Shown here in pieces: positions 6,686 through 14,342 of a stretch of 26,983 nucleotides of DNA. Position numbers and translations under genes: made by a program. The notes beneath the pieces are model-generated. The model did no database searches and was not told the origin of the DNA. It saw nothing but the letters and a program-made list of their open reading frames with translations. Source of the DNA: Clostridiales bacterium (lineage in GTDB: Bacteria > Bacillota > Clostridia > Lachnospirales > Lachnospiraceae); contig JAGZDD010000036.1 of NCBI GenBank assembly GCA_018369015.1, forward strand, positions 1 through 26,983, written 5' to 3'. Positions within the stretch are counted from its first letter, which is position 1. The number at the start of each line of letters is the position of its first letter.

Positions 6686-8065
6686 ATGCGAAAGAGTTTA
6701 GAGGAATTATTAAAAGAAAAAATTATTATATTAGACGGAGCTACAGGAACGAATTTGCAGAAGCGGGGGATGCCGGGAGGAGTATGCCCGGAGCAGTGGA
6801 TTATTGAACATCCCCAGGTGCTTATAGGGCTTCAAAGGGAGTATGCGGCCGCCGGCTGTGATATTGTTTATGCGCCCACATTTTCGGGCAATGCCATAAA
6901 GCTTAAGGAATATGGGCTTGAGGATAAGGTGGACGAAATTAACCGCAGGCTTGTGGAAATTTCAAGAGAGGCTGTGGGCGGCGATATTCTTGTCGCTGGA
7001 GATATGACCATGACCGGACAGCAGCTCGCCCCCATGGGAACCTTAACCTTTGAAGCGCTGCTTGGGTGCTATGAGCAGCAGGCGAGGGCGCTGGCTGCGG
7101 CCGGGGTCGATGTGTTTATTGTGGAAACGATGATGAGCCTGCAGGAAACCCGGGCCGCGGTTATGGCAATCCGCAGAGTATGCGATATTCCTGTCATGGT
7201 GACGATGACCTTTAATGCCGACGGGCATACATTGTACGGCACAGATGGGGTTACGGCGCTTATCGTGCTTCAGAGCCTTGGAGTGGCTGCTTTTGGTATG
7301 AACTGCTCCTGCGGGCCGGAGCATATGGGGCCTATGCTTGAGGCTATGAAGCCTTATGCGGAAGTTCCTTTGATTGTTAAAGCCAATGCGGGCCTGCCGG
7401 AATATGTGGATGGGAAAACAGTATTTTCCATGGAGCCGGAAATTTTTGCTGCTGAAAATGTAAAGCTGGTTGAAAAGGGGGCGGCCCTGGTCGGCGGCTG
7501 CTGCGGCACGACGCCGGAGCATATACGGGCGCTTTCACGGGCTGTAGGGCGCCTGGCACCACGGGCCGGTGCGGGTCAGAAGGCGTCGGTGCAGGAAACG
7601 TCTGGCAGGAAGTGCAAAGCAGTTTTAGATGGTGGGCCTTTGATTTTGACGACAGAGCGCCGTACCTGGTTTTTTGACGATGATATAAAGAAGCTAAACG
7701 TTTGTTCGGTTAATGTAAAAAACGATGAAGAGCTTTGCCGGGATTTGGCGGAAGGCTGTTTCGACGTTCTTTACGACCGGATGGAGGACATTGCCGATGA
7801 AGCGCCGGATTTGATCACTGTATGCGTTGACGGGGAAGGTATTGACGGCAGGCGGGTGATGGCCGGTATTTTTCAGGAAATGGATCTGAGCATTGCGCCT
7901 GTGGCCATTGCTTCCGAAAATATGGAAACACTGGAATGGGGCCTGCGCCATTACCCCGGGCGTGCTCTTGTGGCTGTGCCTTTGAGTGGCGGGGGAAAAG
8001 AAAACGCCTGGAAGCTTGCGAAGTGGTACGGCGCAGCAGCAGTTCCCATTAACGAACTGTTATAA
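6686..8065 (+). CDS. Homocysteine S-methyltransferase with truncated folate-type domain
   Basis: 459 residues from ATG 6686, which has AAAGAGG 5 nt upstream; an in-frame ATG at 6653 is less likely. Residues 1-295 form the homocysteine methyltransferase barrel of the MetH N-terminus: I-L-D-G-A-T-G-T at the start, and zinc ligands Cys207 and Cys272-Cys273 (G-G-C-C-G-T-T-P). Residues about 315-459 resemble the first part of the MetH pterin-binding domain. P-L-I-L-T-T-E-R stands where families have P-x-I-x-G-E-R, then D-G-E-G-I-D and L-R-H-Y-P-G-R-A-L, ending at K-W-Y-G-A-A-A-V. The rest of that domain and any B12 domain are absent. It probably methylates homocysteine or a related thiol; the methyl donor is uncertain. 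The next gene starts 31 nt later. Confidence 0.82.
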   Translation: MRKSLEELLKEKIIILDGATGTNLQKRGMPGGVCPEQWIIEHPQVLIGLQREYAAAGCDIVYAPTFSGNAIKLKEYGLEDKVDEINRRLVEISREAVGGDILVAGDMTMTGQQLAPMGTLTFEALLGCYEQQARALAAAGVDVFIVETMMSLQETRAAVMAIRRVCDIPVMVTMTFNADGHTLYGTDGVTALIVLQSLGVAAFGMNCSCGPEHMGPMLEAMKPYAEVPLIVKANAGLPEYVDGKTVFSMEPEIFAAENVKLVEKGAALVGGCCGTTPEHIRALSRAVGRLAPRAGAGQKASVQETSGRKCKAVLDGGPLILTTERRTWFFDDDIKKLNVCSVNVKNDEELCRDLAEGCFDVLYDRMEDIADEAPDLITVCVDGEGIDGRRVMAGIFQEMDLSIAPVAIASENMETLEWGLRHYPGRALVAVPLSGGGKENAWKLAKWYGAAAVPINELL

Positions 8066-8095
8066 AAAATGTCGATTAAAGGAGATTAATATACA

Positions 8096-10279
8096 ATGAA
8101 GTCACTTGTAATTGCAGAGAAGCCCAGTGTTGGACGGGATATAGCCCGGGTTCTTGGCTGTCATAAAAGCGGTAACGGCTTTTTGGAAGGCGACCGATAT
8201 GTTGTGACTTGGGCGTTAGGCCATCTTGTGGAGCTGTGCGCCCCCGAAAGCTATGGCGACCAGTGGAAGGACTGGAAGATGGAAACACTTCCTATGCTTC
8301 CAGAGCATCTTAAGGTGGAGGTCATTAAAAAGACCGGACGGCAGTTTAGCGCTGTGAAAACCCAGATGCTGCGCAAGGATATCGGAGAACTGATTATTGC
8401 CACTGACGCAGGACGCGAGGGCGAGCTTGTTGCCCGCTGGATTATTAAAGCGGCGGGCGTAAAAAAGCCAATAAAGCGGCTTTGGATTTCCTCTGTTACG
8501 GATAAGGCCATACGGGAAGGCTTTGCTCATTTAAAGAATGGGCATGATTATGATAAGCTGTATGAGGCTGCCGTGGCCCGGGCAGAGGCAGACTGGCTTG
8601 TCGGCCTTAATGCGACGCGGGCGCTTACTGTTAAGCATAACGCCCAGCTTTCCTGCGGCCGGGTTCAGACACCAACGCTGGCCATGATTTTAGCCCGGAG
8701 CGAGCAGATTAAAAATTTTAAAGAGAAAAAGTATTACGGCCTTACTGCGGTTTCAGGAAAGGTTCAATTTACATGGATTGACCAAAAAAGCGGACAGAGC
8801 AGGACATTTAATAAGGAGTATATCGATCAGCTTTCGGAAAAGCTTTCGGGGCTTTCCGCCATCATTACGGAGGTTTCAAAAAGGGCGAAAATGACCTATG
8901 CCCCGGCGCTTTATGATTTAACGACATTGCAGCAGGACGCCAACCGGATGTTTGGATTTTCCGCAAAGGACACGTTAGGCTATATGCAGAGCCTTTACGA
9001 GCGCCACAAAGTACTGACCTACCCGAGAACCGATTCAAGATATTTGACAAGCGATATTGTCGATACGCTTCCCGAACGGGTCAGGGCATGCCGTGGAGGG
9101 AGCTTTTCGCCCATATGCGCCCAGATATTAAAGCAGCCCATCCGGGGTAATAAATCGTTTGTCGATAACAGCAAGGTGTCCGACCACCATGCCATTATCC
9201 CGACAGAGCAGGGCGTTCGCCTGTCGGATCTGGAGTTTGGGGAACGTAAGATTTATGACCTTGTTGTGGCTCGTTTTCTCGCAGTACTTATGCCGGCCTT
9301 TGAATATGAGCAGACGGATATCCGTATGGCGCTTGGAGATGAGGTTTTCGCTGCCAAGGGCAAGGTTGTTAAGAGCGCGGGCTGGAAGGCTGTATATGAG
9401 GAGCCGTCCGATGGCGATGAGGAAGACGCGGATATTCGGGAGCAGCTATTGCCGGAGTTTACAAAAGGGCAGCAGCTTAAAATAACAGCGCTTAAGGTGA
9501 CGGAGGGTAAGACAAAGCCTCCGGCGCCTTTTACGGAGGCAACGCTTTTGGCTGCTATGGAAAGTCCCGCGAAGTATATGGACACGAAAGACCAGTCACT
9601 TGTAAAAACCCTCGGGGAAACGGGAGGGCTTGGCACGGTAGCTACCCGGGCGGATATTATAGAAAAGCTGTTTAACAGCTTTATGATCGAGAAAAAGGGC
9701 AATTCGATTTACCTTACATCCAAAGGACGCCAGGTGCTTGATTTAGCCCCCAGAGGCCTGACTTCACCGGAGCTTACAGCCCGGTGGGAGCAAAAGCTTG
9801 CGGATATTGCCAAGGGCAAATTTGCAAAGAAAAATTTTGAGGCTCAGATCCGGAGCTATACGGTCGATGTGGTCAATGAGATCAAAGCCAGCGCCAAAAC
9901 CTACCGCCACGACAATATTACCGGGAAGAAGTGCCCGGAGTGCGGCAAGCTTCTTTTGGAGGTTAATCATAAAAATGGCCGGATGCTTGTGTGCCAGGAC
10001 CGGGAGTGCGGTTATCGGAAAATCCTTTCCAAAGTGACGAATGCCCGGTGCCCTCAGTGCCATAAAAAAATGGAGCTTGTAGGCGAGGGAGAAAACCGGA
10101 AGTTTGTCTGTGTGTGCGGCTACCGGGAAAAGCTTTCAACCTTTGAGGAACGCAAAAAAGAAAACGGGGGCGGCGTTTCAAAGCGGGATGTGGCTAATTA
10201 TCTGAATAAACAGCGTAAGGAGGCCGGCGCACCGCTAAACAGCGGGCTGGCAGACGCGCTTAAAAATATTAAGCTGTAA
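8096..10279 (+). CDS. topB: DNA topoisomerase III
   Basis: 727 residues, a type IA topoisomerase that passes single strands to relax negative supercoils and decatenate DNA. The Toprim domain spans about residues 1-140, with the catalytic glutamate in I-A-E-K-P-S and the metal motif D-A-G-R-E-G-E (D104-E110). The strand-cleaving tyrosine is Tyr309 in L-T-Y-P-R-T-D-S-R-Y-L. The core ends near residue 600, followed by a C-terminal zinc-ribbon region with C-P-E-C-G, C-x4-C-G, C-P-Q-C and C-V-C-G pairs. The TopB-like N-terminus and Cys-rich tail fit the Firmicute TopB type. AAAGGAG lies about 11 nt before the start. It lies between the methyltransferase and an HPr-like gene, all on one strand. Confidence 0.95.
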   Translation: MKSLVIAEKPSVGRDIARVLGCHKSGNGFLEGDRYVVTWALGHLVELCAPESYGDQWKDWKMETLPMLPEHLKVEVIKKTGRQFSAVKTQMLRKDIGELIIATDAGREGELVARWIIKAAGVKKPIKRLWISSVTDKAIREGFAHLKNGHDYDKLYEAAVARAEADWLVGLNATRALTVKHNAQLSCGRVQTPTLAMILARSEQIKNFKEKKYYGLTAVSGKVQFTWIDQKSGQSRTFNKEYIDQLSEKLSGLSAIITEVSKRAKMTYAPALYDLTTLQQDANRMFGFSAKDTLGYMQSLYERHKVLTYPRTDSRYLTSDIVDTLPERVRACRGGSFSPICAQILKQPIRGNKSFVDNSKVSDHHAIIPTEQGVRLSDLEFGERKIYDLVVARFLAVLMPAFEYEQTDIRMALGDEVFAAKGKVVKSAGWKAVYEEPSDGDEEDADIREQLLPEFTKGQQLKITALKVTEGKTKPPAPFTEATLLAAMESPAKYMDTKDQSLVKTLGETGGLGTVATRADIIEKLFNSFMIEKKGNSIYLTSKGRQVLDLAPRGLTSPELTARWEQKLADIAKGKFAKKNFEAQIRSYTVDVVNEIKASAKTYRHDNITGKKCPECGKLLLEVNHKNGRMLVCQDRECGYRKILSKVTNARCPQCHKKMELVGEGENRKFVCVCGYREKLSTFEERKKENGGGVSKRDVANYLNKQRKEAGAPLNSGLADALKNIKL

Positions 10280-10346
10280 GGCTGCAAAGGTTTATGCCGC
10301 AAAGTGAGCGGCTTTCATAGATATTTAAAGATTTGGAGGGGATTTT

Positions 10347-10595
10347 ATGGTTGAAAAAACACTTTGTATTGGGGCAGAGCAGGGGTTAAATGTCGATATG
10401 GCCCGAAAAATGGCGGATTTGTCAGAAAAATATCCATGTACATCGGTACTGCGGTATAATGACGCAGACGTCAATATGGGAAGCCTGCTCAATATTGTAG
10501 CCATGGGAATTGTCCATGGAGATACCGTGACTGTGCGGTGCAGCGGACAGAGGGAGCAGCAGGCACTTGACGCTTATGTGGCCCTGCTAAAGTAA
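10347..10595 (+). CDS. HPr-like protein without the phospho-histidine
   Basis: 82 residues that align end to end with HPr, without gaps through residue 46. The family's active site G-[IL]-H15-A-R17-P18-A reads G-L-N15-V-D17-M18-A here. The catalytic histidine, arginine and proline are therefore all lost, and PEP-dependent phosphorelay by this protein is not expected. Ser46, the target of HPr kinase, is retained (V-N-M-G-S46-L-L). This resembles Bacillus Crh, which also lacks His15 and keeps Ser46, so a regulatory role is a fair inference. A strong GGAGGGG site precedes the start. It follows topB by 67 nt and ends at a strong hairpin. Confidence 0.85.
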   Translation: MVEKTLCIGAEQGLNVDMARKMADLSEKYPCTSVLRYNDADVNMGSLLNIVAMGIVHGDTVTVRCSGQREQQALDAYVALLK

Positions 10596-10627
10596 CTAAA
10601 TAAAATTTAATGAAGTATATAAATGGC

Positions 10628-10658
10628 AGCGGGGAGGCTTTAAGCCTCCCCGCTATTT
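10628..10658. terminator. Bidirectional terminator between convergent genes
   Basis: AGCGGGGAGGCTT and TAAGCCTCCCCGCT form a near-perfect GC stem (10628-10654), followed by ATTTTC on the plus strand. The minus-strand ABC-F gene stops at 10640 inside the hairpin, so one arm also encodes its last codons (S-G-E-A). Confidence 0.75.
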
Positions 10659-12295
10659 TCATCCTCTGCAATCTGTTCGTCCATATTCATAACCTGGCGT
10701 TTTCTTGCCATTTCATCATTTTCAAGATATTCGTCATAGGTACAATGCTTGTCGATCAGCCCTCCGGGGGTCAGCTCCATAATACGGTTGGCGATCGTCT
10801 GCACAAACTGGTGGTCCTGGGAGGCAAAGACCATAACGCCGGGGAATTTCATAAGCCCGTTATTCAAGGCGGTGATTGATTCCATGTCCAGGTGGTTGGT
10901 CGGCTCGTCAAGAATCAGTGTGTTAGCGCCGCTCATCATCATTTTGGAAAGCATACAGCGCACCCGTTCGCCTCCGGAAAGCACTGTGACCTTCTTTAAG
11001 GCTTCTTCACCGGAGAAAAGCATACGTCCAAGGAAACCGCGGACATAAGTCGTGTCCTTTTCCGGGGAATACTGCATAAGCCAGTCAACGATAGATTCCT
11101 CCTCGTTTTGGAACTCATAGGCGTTATCCTTCGGGAAGTAAGCCTGGGTTGTTGTAACGCCCCATTTATAGGAGCCTTCATCGGGTTCCATTTCTCCGGC
11201 AAGGATTTTAAATAAAGCTGTTGTGGCATTGACATTGGGGCCGACAAAAGCGACCTTGTCCTCGTGATTTAATGTAAATGAAACATTATCCAAAAGCTTT
11301 ACGCCGTCAATGGTTTTGGAAATACCGTCGACAATAAGCACCTCATTACCGATTTCCCGGTTGGGCTTAAAATCAATATAGGGATATTTGCGGCTTGACG
11401 GGCGTATATCGTCCAGCTCAATTTTTTCCAGCGCCCGTTTTCTTGAGGTTGCCTGTTTGGATTTGGAAGCATTGGCGGAGAAGCGCTGGATAAATTCCTG
11501 AAGCTCCTTGATTTTTTCTTCCTTTTTCTTGTTGGCTTCCTTCATCTGCTTGATCATCAACTGGCTGGATTCATACCAGAAATCATAGTTTCCGGCGTAA
11601 AGCTGGATTTTTCCGTAATCAATATCCGCGATATGGGTACATACCTTATTTAAGAAATAGCGGTCATGGGAAACAACAATGACTGTATTTTCAAAGTTGA
11701 TGAGGAACTCCTCAAGCCATGCGATAGCGTCTAAATCCAGGTGGTTGGTCGGCTCGTCTAAAAGGAGCACATCCGGGTTGCCAAAGAGCGCCCGGGCAAG
11801 AAGCACCTTGACCTTTTGACCGCCGTCTAACTCACGCAGATATTTTGTGTGAAGCTCATTGTCAATGCCAAGGCCGTTTAAAAGAATAGCCGCGTCGCTT
11901 TCAGCTTCCCAGCCGTTAAGCTCGGCAAATTCACCTTCAAGTTCGCTGGCGCGGATGCCGTCTTCTTCTGTAAAATCTTCCTTTAAATAAATGGCGTCTT
12001 TTTCCTTCATAATTTCATAAAGACGGGCATTTCCCATAATGACCGTATCAAGGGCAGTAAAATCATCATATTTATAGTGATCCTGCTCAAGCACCGAGAG
12101 CCGCTCGCCTTTATCCATAACGACCTCGCCCTTGCTGGGCTCGATTTTTCCAGATAAAATTTTCAAAAAAGTCGATTTTCCGGCACCGTTGGCTCCGATC
12201 AGCCCGTAGCAGTTGCCGGGCGTAAATTTAATATTCACATCTTCAAATAAAGCACGTTTACCAAGACGCAGCGTTATGTTATTTGCACTAATCAT
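10640..12295 (-). CDS. ABC-F ATPase, YkpA/YbiT type
   Basis: 551 residues, two ABC ATPase domains without membrane segments, joined by a charged linker (about 245-300) carrying R-F-S-A-N-A-S-K-S-K-Q-A-T-S-R. ABC-F proteins of this type bind the ribosome. Domain 1 has intact Walker A (G-A-N-G-A-G-K-S-T, 34-42), an L-D-G-G-Q signature and D-E-P-T-N-H-L-D. In domain 2 the Walker A reads G-P-N-V-N-A-T-T (352-359), so the ATP-binding lysine is threonine. The signature L-S-G-G-E and Walker B are intact, and the switch is A-S-Q-D-H. From memory, Bacillus YkpA is also degenerate here. AGAAAGG lies 11 nt upstream. A promoter and a leader of about 150 nt precede it. Confidence 0.92.
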   Translation of the reverse strand: MISANNITLRLGKRALFEDVNIKFTPGNCYGLIGANGAGKSTFLKILSGKIEPSKGEVVMDKGERLSVLEQDHYKYDDFTALDTVIMGNARLYEIMKEKDAIYLKEDFTEEDGIRASELEGEFAELNGWEAESDAAILLNGLGIDNELHTKYLRELDGGQKVKVLLARALFGNPDVLLLDEPTNHLDLDAIAWLEEFLINFENTVIVVSHDRYFLNKVCTHIADIDYGKIQLYAGNYDFWYESSQLMIKQMKEANKKKEEKIKELQEFIQRFSANASKSKQATSRKRALEKIELDDIRPSSRKYPYIDFKPNREIGNEVLIVDGISKTIDGVKLLDNVSFTLNHEDKVAFVGPNVNATTALFKILAGEMEPDEGSYKWGVTTTQAYFPKDNAYEFQNEEESIVDWLMQYSPEKDTTYVRGFLGRMLFSGEEALKKVTVLSGGERVRCMLSKMMMSGANTLILDEPTNHLDMESITALNNGLMKFPGVMVFASQDHQFVQTIANRIMELTPGGLIDKHCTYDEYLENDEMARKRQVMNMDEQIAEDENSGEA

Positions 12296-12539
12296 AAATT
12301 TATAAACCTTTCTGTGAAATGCTGGGGCGCGGGCATATTTTGAAGTGGGATACAGCTGTTTTCAAATATACCCTGGCAGCCTCCTTACAATAAGTAGCTA
12401 TTAAAAAAGCGGCAGCCCTAGCCGGATGACCATTTTGGACATACCACTTTCTTATTGTACTGAATTTTTTGAGATTTGCAAGAGGGAAACTGTTTTTAAT
12501 TCCAAAGAATTGTAAATATTCAGTCATGCTATCCCGGAT
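12296..12539 (-). other. Leader region of the ABC-F gene
   Basis: No convincing gene of normal size. It contains the candidate promoter at 12454-12481 and a short frame (12442 to 12401, 13 codons, M-S-K-M-V-I-R-L-G-L-P-L-F). The 3' end of that frame overlaps a weak CGGC/GCCG stem followed by six T on the minus strand. This could be an attenuation leader, but the stem is only 4 bp. Confidence 0.35.
12454..12481 (-). promoter_or_regulatory. Promoter of the YkpA-type ABC-F gene
   Basis: On the minus strand TTGCAA (12481-12476), a 16-nt spacer and TACAAT (12459-12454). The start would be near 12447, leaving a leader of about 150 nt. Confidence 0.55.
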
Positions 12540-12859
12540 TTGCCTGACGGCAACTCGTGCTCATACTTTGGGGTTATCAAATGTGCAGGCACAGGGTCAA
12601 GTAAACTTGCCTCTGTGTCTGCACACTTGATAACTTTCATAGTAAACTTTCATGCCGCGCTGCGCGCGGCACCACCACGCATGAAAGCCAGATGGTTCCG
12701 TGCCTGCGGCACTCCGCCATCTGCCGACGGTATTCGCGCTTTACGTTCTGCCTACGGCATAACCCGCGCTCATACCGTCTTATCGGCAAATGTCCGCACA
12801 TCCGGACAAGCAAGCTTGCCCGTCTGTGCGTCCGCTTGCCGAGCTTTCATAGTAATATA
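12540..12859. repeat. Mosaic of nested palindromes
   Basis: A non-coding patch built from successive inverted repeats. GTTATCAA (12573-12580) with TTGATAAC (12627-12634) and inner TGTGCAG/CTGCACA form one long stem. CTTTCATG/CATGAAAG, CAGATGG/CCATCTG and TGCCGA/TCGGCA form others. The 12-bp direct repeat CTTTCATAGTAA occurs at 12634-12645 and 12844-12855 and brackets 198 bp of palindromes, as an insertion would. The open frames crossing it are low-complexity by-products of the palindromes. Confidence 0.6.
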
Positions 12860-12988
12860 TCCATTTTAATACTTTAATGTAATTAAAGTCTATTGACAAA
12901 GAAAATGGAAAAAATCACCTGATTTTTGCAGATTAACTTTAAAAATGTGCAAAATCACAATAAATAATACGTAAGTTTGTGCTAACAT
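12860..12988. repeat. Direct repeat, copy 1, flanking the lipoprotein gene
   Basis: About 129 bp, imperfectly repeated at 13850-13978 in the same orientation. Both begin TCCATTTTAATACTTTAATG and both end near GCTAACAT/ACTAACAT. This copy contains TTGACA where the other has TTGGCA. Confidence 0.75.
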
Positions 12989-13005
12989 ATTGTATCACAC
13001 AAAGA

Positions 13006-13046
13006 AGAACGCCTCCATATTTTATCCTTGAAAGCGTTCTCTTTTT
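13006..13046. terminator. Terminator after the lipoprotein gene
   Basis: AGAACGC (13006-13012) pairs with GCGTTCT (13034-13040) over a 21-nt loop. CTTTTT follows on the plus strand and TTCTTTG on the minus strand. Position suits the 3' end of the minus-strand lipoprotein gene, but the better T-tract is on the plus strand. Confidence 0.5.
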
Positions 13047-13078
13047 ATGGAACTTTTTTTTCAGCCCCTCTTGTCATT

Positions 13079-13654
13079 TTATGACTTATCAGACATAAAG
13101 AAAACTAAAACACGTATAGACGATCCACTTTTTCCATAAGTAAGATACAATCGAGCGCTATTATCGCACACCCACTCTTCTTGAATATTCGAGGAAAGTT
13201 TGCTGTCTTCCTGAAAAACATTATAATTTTTTTCTCCTCTAAAAAGATTTTCTGAAACTAACTGAGGATCTTTATCATAGTTTTTATCATATTGAGCCGT
13301 ACAATTATATAGAAGATTATACGCGCTTTCATCATTCTCAGAGGGAAAAAATAATTGGGCACCACATAAAACAAGCTTTTCATTATTAAATTCAAGAATT
13401 AATGTAGCCATATGGTTGTCTATACTAATTAGAGGCTGTTTTGATTCATAGTGTATAACAGAATTTTGCGTATCTCCTAATTGAGTAATAGTAAACTCGT
13501 CCTGCTCTGCTTTTATATACTTAAATACATCACTTTCATTACAATTCCAACAAGTTTCAAAAAGTTCTGTTAATGTATCATCCACTTTAGTATTTTGGCA
13601 AGAGGTCATACACAATATTACAAATAATATACTTAAGAGTATAAAATGTTTCAT
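13079..13654 (-). CDS. Putative secreted lipoprotein of unknown function
   Basis: 191 residues. The N-terminus is a lipoprotein signal peptide: M-K-H, a hydrophobic stretch of about 12 residues, then lipobox M-T-S-C, so Cys19 would be lipidated and the protein anchored outside the membrane. The mature part has no recognised domain. It holds further cysteines, including C-W-N-C, and is acidic and rich in Asn, Glu and Ser. AAAGGT lies 6 nt before the start. Its codons are clearly more AT-rich than those of its neighbours, and it is bracketed by two 129-bp direct repeats, so recent acquisition as a cassette is plausible. No function is assigned. Confidence 0.75.
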   Translation of the reverse strand: MKHFILLSILFVILCMTSCQNTKVDDTLTELFETCWNCNESDVFKYIKAEQDEFTITQLGDTQNSVIHYESKQPLISIDNHMATLILEFNNEKLVLCGAQLFFPSENDESAYNLLYNCTAQYDKNYDKDPQLVSENLFRGEKNYNVFQEDSKLSSNIQEEWVCDNSARLYLTYGKSGSSIRVLVFFMSDKS

Positions 13655-13740
13655 AATAATACCTTTTTAATACGTTGTAAGATACAAAGCTCCTTTCTGT
13701 TACTTTTCAATTCGCAGTATAAATAGTAATAAAGGCTTTT

Positions 13741-13842
13741 TCAGCGTGAAAAAATATTAATGTCACAATATCCAAAGGTATCACCGCTTTCTTTACGTGT
13801 CCATTCTGGACGTTGCGTTAGTTTTAGTGCTGCTGTAAATAT
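13741..13842 (-). pseudogene. Possible 3' remnant of a gene
   Basis: A start-less open frame of 33 codons ending at TGA (13743-13741). It reads like natural protein (L-K-L-T-Q-R-P-E-W-T-R-K-E, then G-D-T-F-G-Y-C-D-I-N-I-F-S-R). It is cut off at its 5' side next to the direct repeat at 13850. No family was recognised, and a chance frame of this length is possible. Confidence 0.22.
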
Positions 13843-13849
13843 TTATAAG

Positions 13850-13978
13850 TCCATTTTAATACTTTAATGTAATTAAGTCTATTGGCAAAGAAAATGAAAA
13901 AATTACCTGATTTTTGTGTGTATTCAATTTAAAAGCGTGCAAAATAACAATGAATAATACGTGAGTTCCTACTAACAT
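13850..13978. repeat. Direct repeat, copy 2, flanking the lipoprotein gene
   Basis: Partner of 12860-12988, in the same orientation, 990 nt away. By eye most positions match, with scattered substitutions and a one-base indel. The pair encloses the lipoprotein gene, its terminator and the possible gene remnant. Confidence 0.75.
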
Positions 13979-14106
13979 TTGGAAGATGTGATCAAGAATT
14001 GATACAATTATTGGACGTTTTGCTGATATTAAAGCATGGAGGCTGCATTTTAGGCGTGATTTTCTGGCGATTTGCGGGGCAAGTGCGCAAAACTGGCAAA
14101 ACTATT

Positions 14107-14249
14107 GTTACTATTCACGGCTTCGCCGAGAATAGTAACTTCGCAGGCTCATTTAGAGTTTTGCTTCGCGCAAAAGGAGCCTGCTCACTCCTGAATCACT
14201 GTCAGGCCTGGCTAATCAGCGAGTGATTAGCCAGGCTGTGAACAGTAAC
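14107..14249. mobile_element. Miniature inverted-repeat element C with 8-bp target duplication
   Basis: A 143-bp non-coding element. The left end is GTTACTATTCAC and the right end GTGAACAGTAAC, inverted with one mismatch. It is flanked on both sides by a perfect AAACTATT (14099-14106 and 14250-14257). Inside are two stem-loops: GTTACTATTC/GAATAGTAAC (14107-14139), and GCCTGGCTAATCA/TGATTAGCCAGGC (14206-14236), a perfect 13-bp stem. Its ends resemble those of the longer elements at 4559 and 26138. It lies 93 nt upstream of the uup-type gene and leaves that gene's promoter intact. Confidence 0.8.
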
Positions 14250-14288
14250 AAACTATTACCTTTATTTCTCTTTTATGTCCGGTTTCTC

Positions 14289-14317
14289 TTGTCAATTAAA
14301 TATAAATCCTTTATGAT
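14289..14317 (+). promoter_or_regulatory. Promoter of the uup-glgX-traX operon
   Basis: TTGTCA (14289-14294), a 17-nt spacer and TATGAT (14312-14317), followed by a leader of about 20 nt to the ATG at 14343. Confidence 0.65.
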
Positions 14318-14342
14318 TAAGTGGATAGAGAGGTGCAGCTTA

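Larger units (their letters stand above)
13655..14342. other. Gene-free accessory stretch
   Basis: No intact gene supported. It holds the leader of the lipoprotein gene, a possible gene remnant (13741-13842), the second flanking repeat (13850-13978), a 143-bp miniature element (14107-14249) and the promoter of the uup-type gene (14289-14317). Confidence 0.65.

Noticed and set aside
12540..12869. 109-codon open frame
   Set aside because: It lies wholly in the palindrome mosaic; its residues reflect inverted-repeat composition, and no start signal is present.
14223..14342. N-terminal extension of the Uup-type protein
   Set aside because: It would start inside miniature element C and upstream of the promoter; the ATG at 14343 has a proper ribosome binding site and the family N-terminus.
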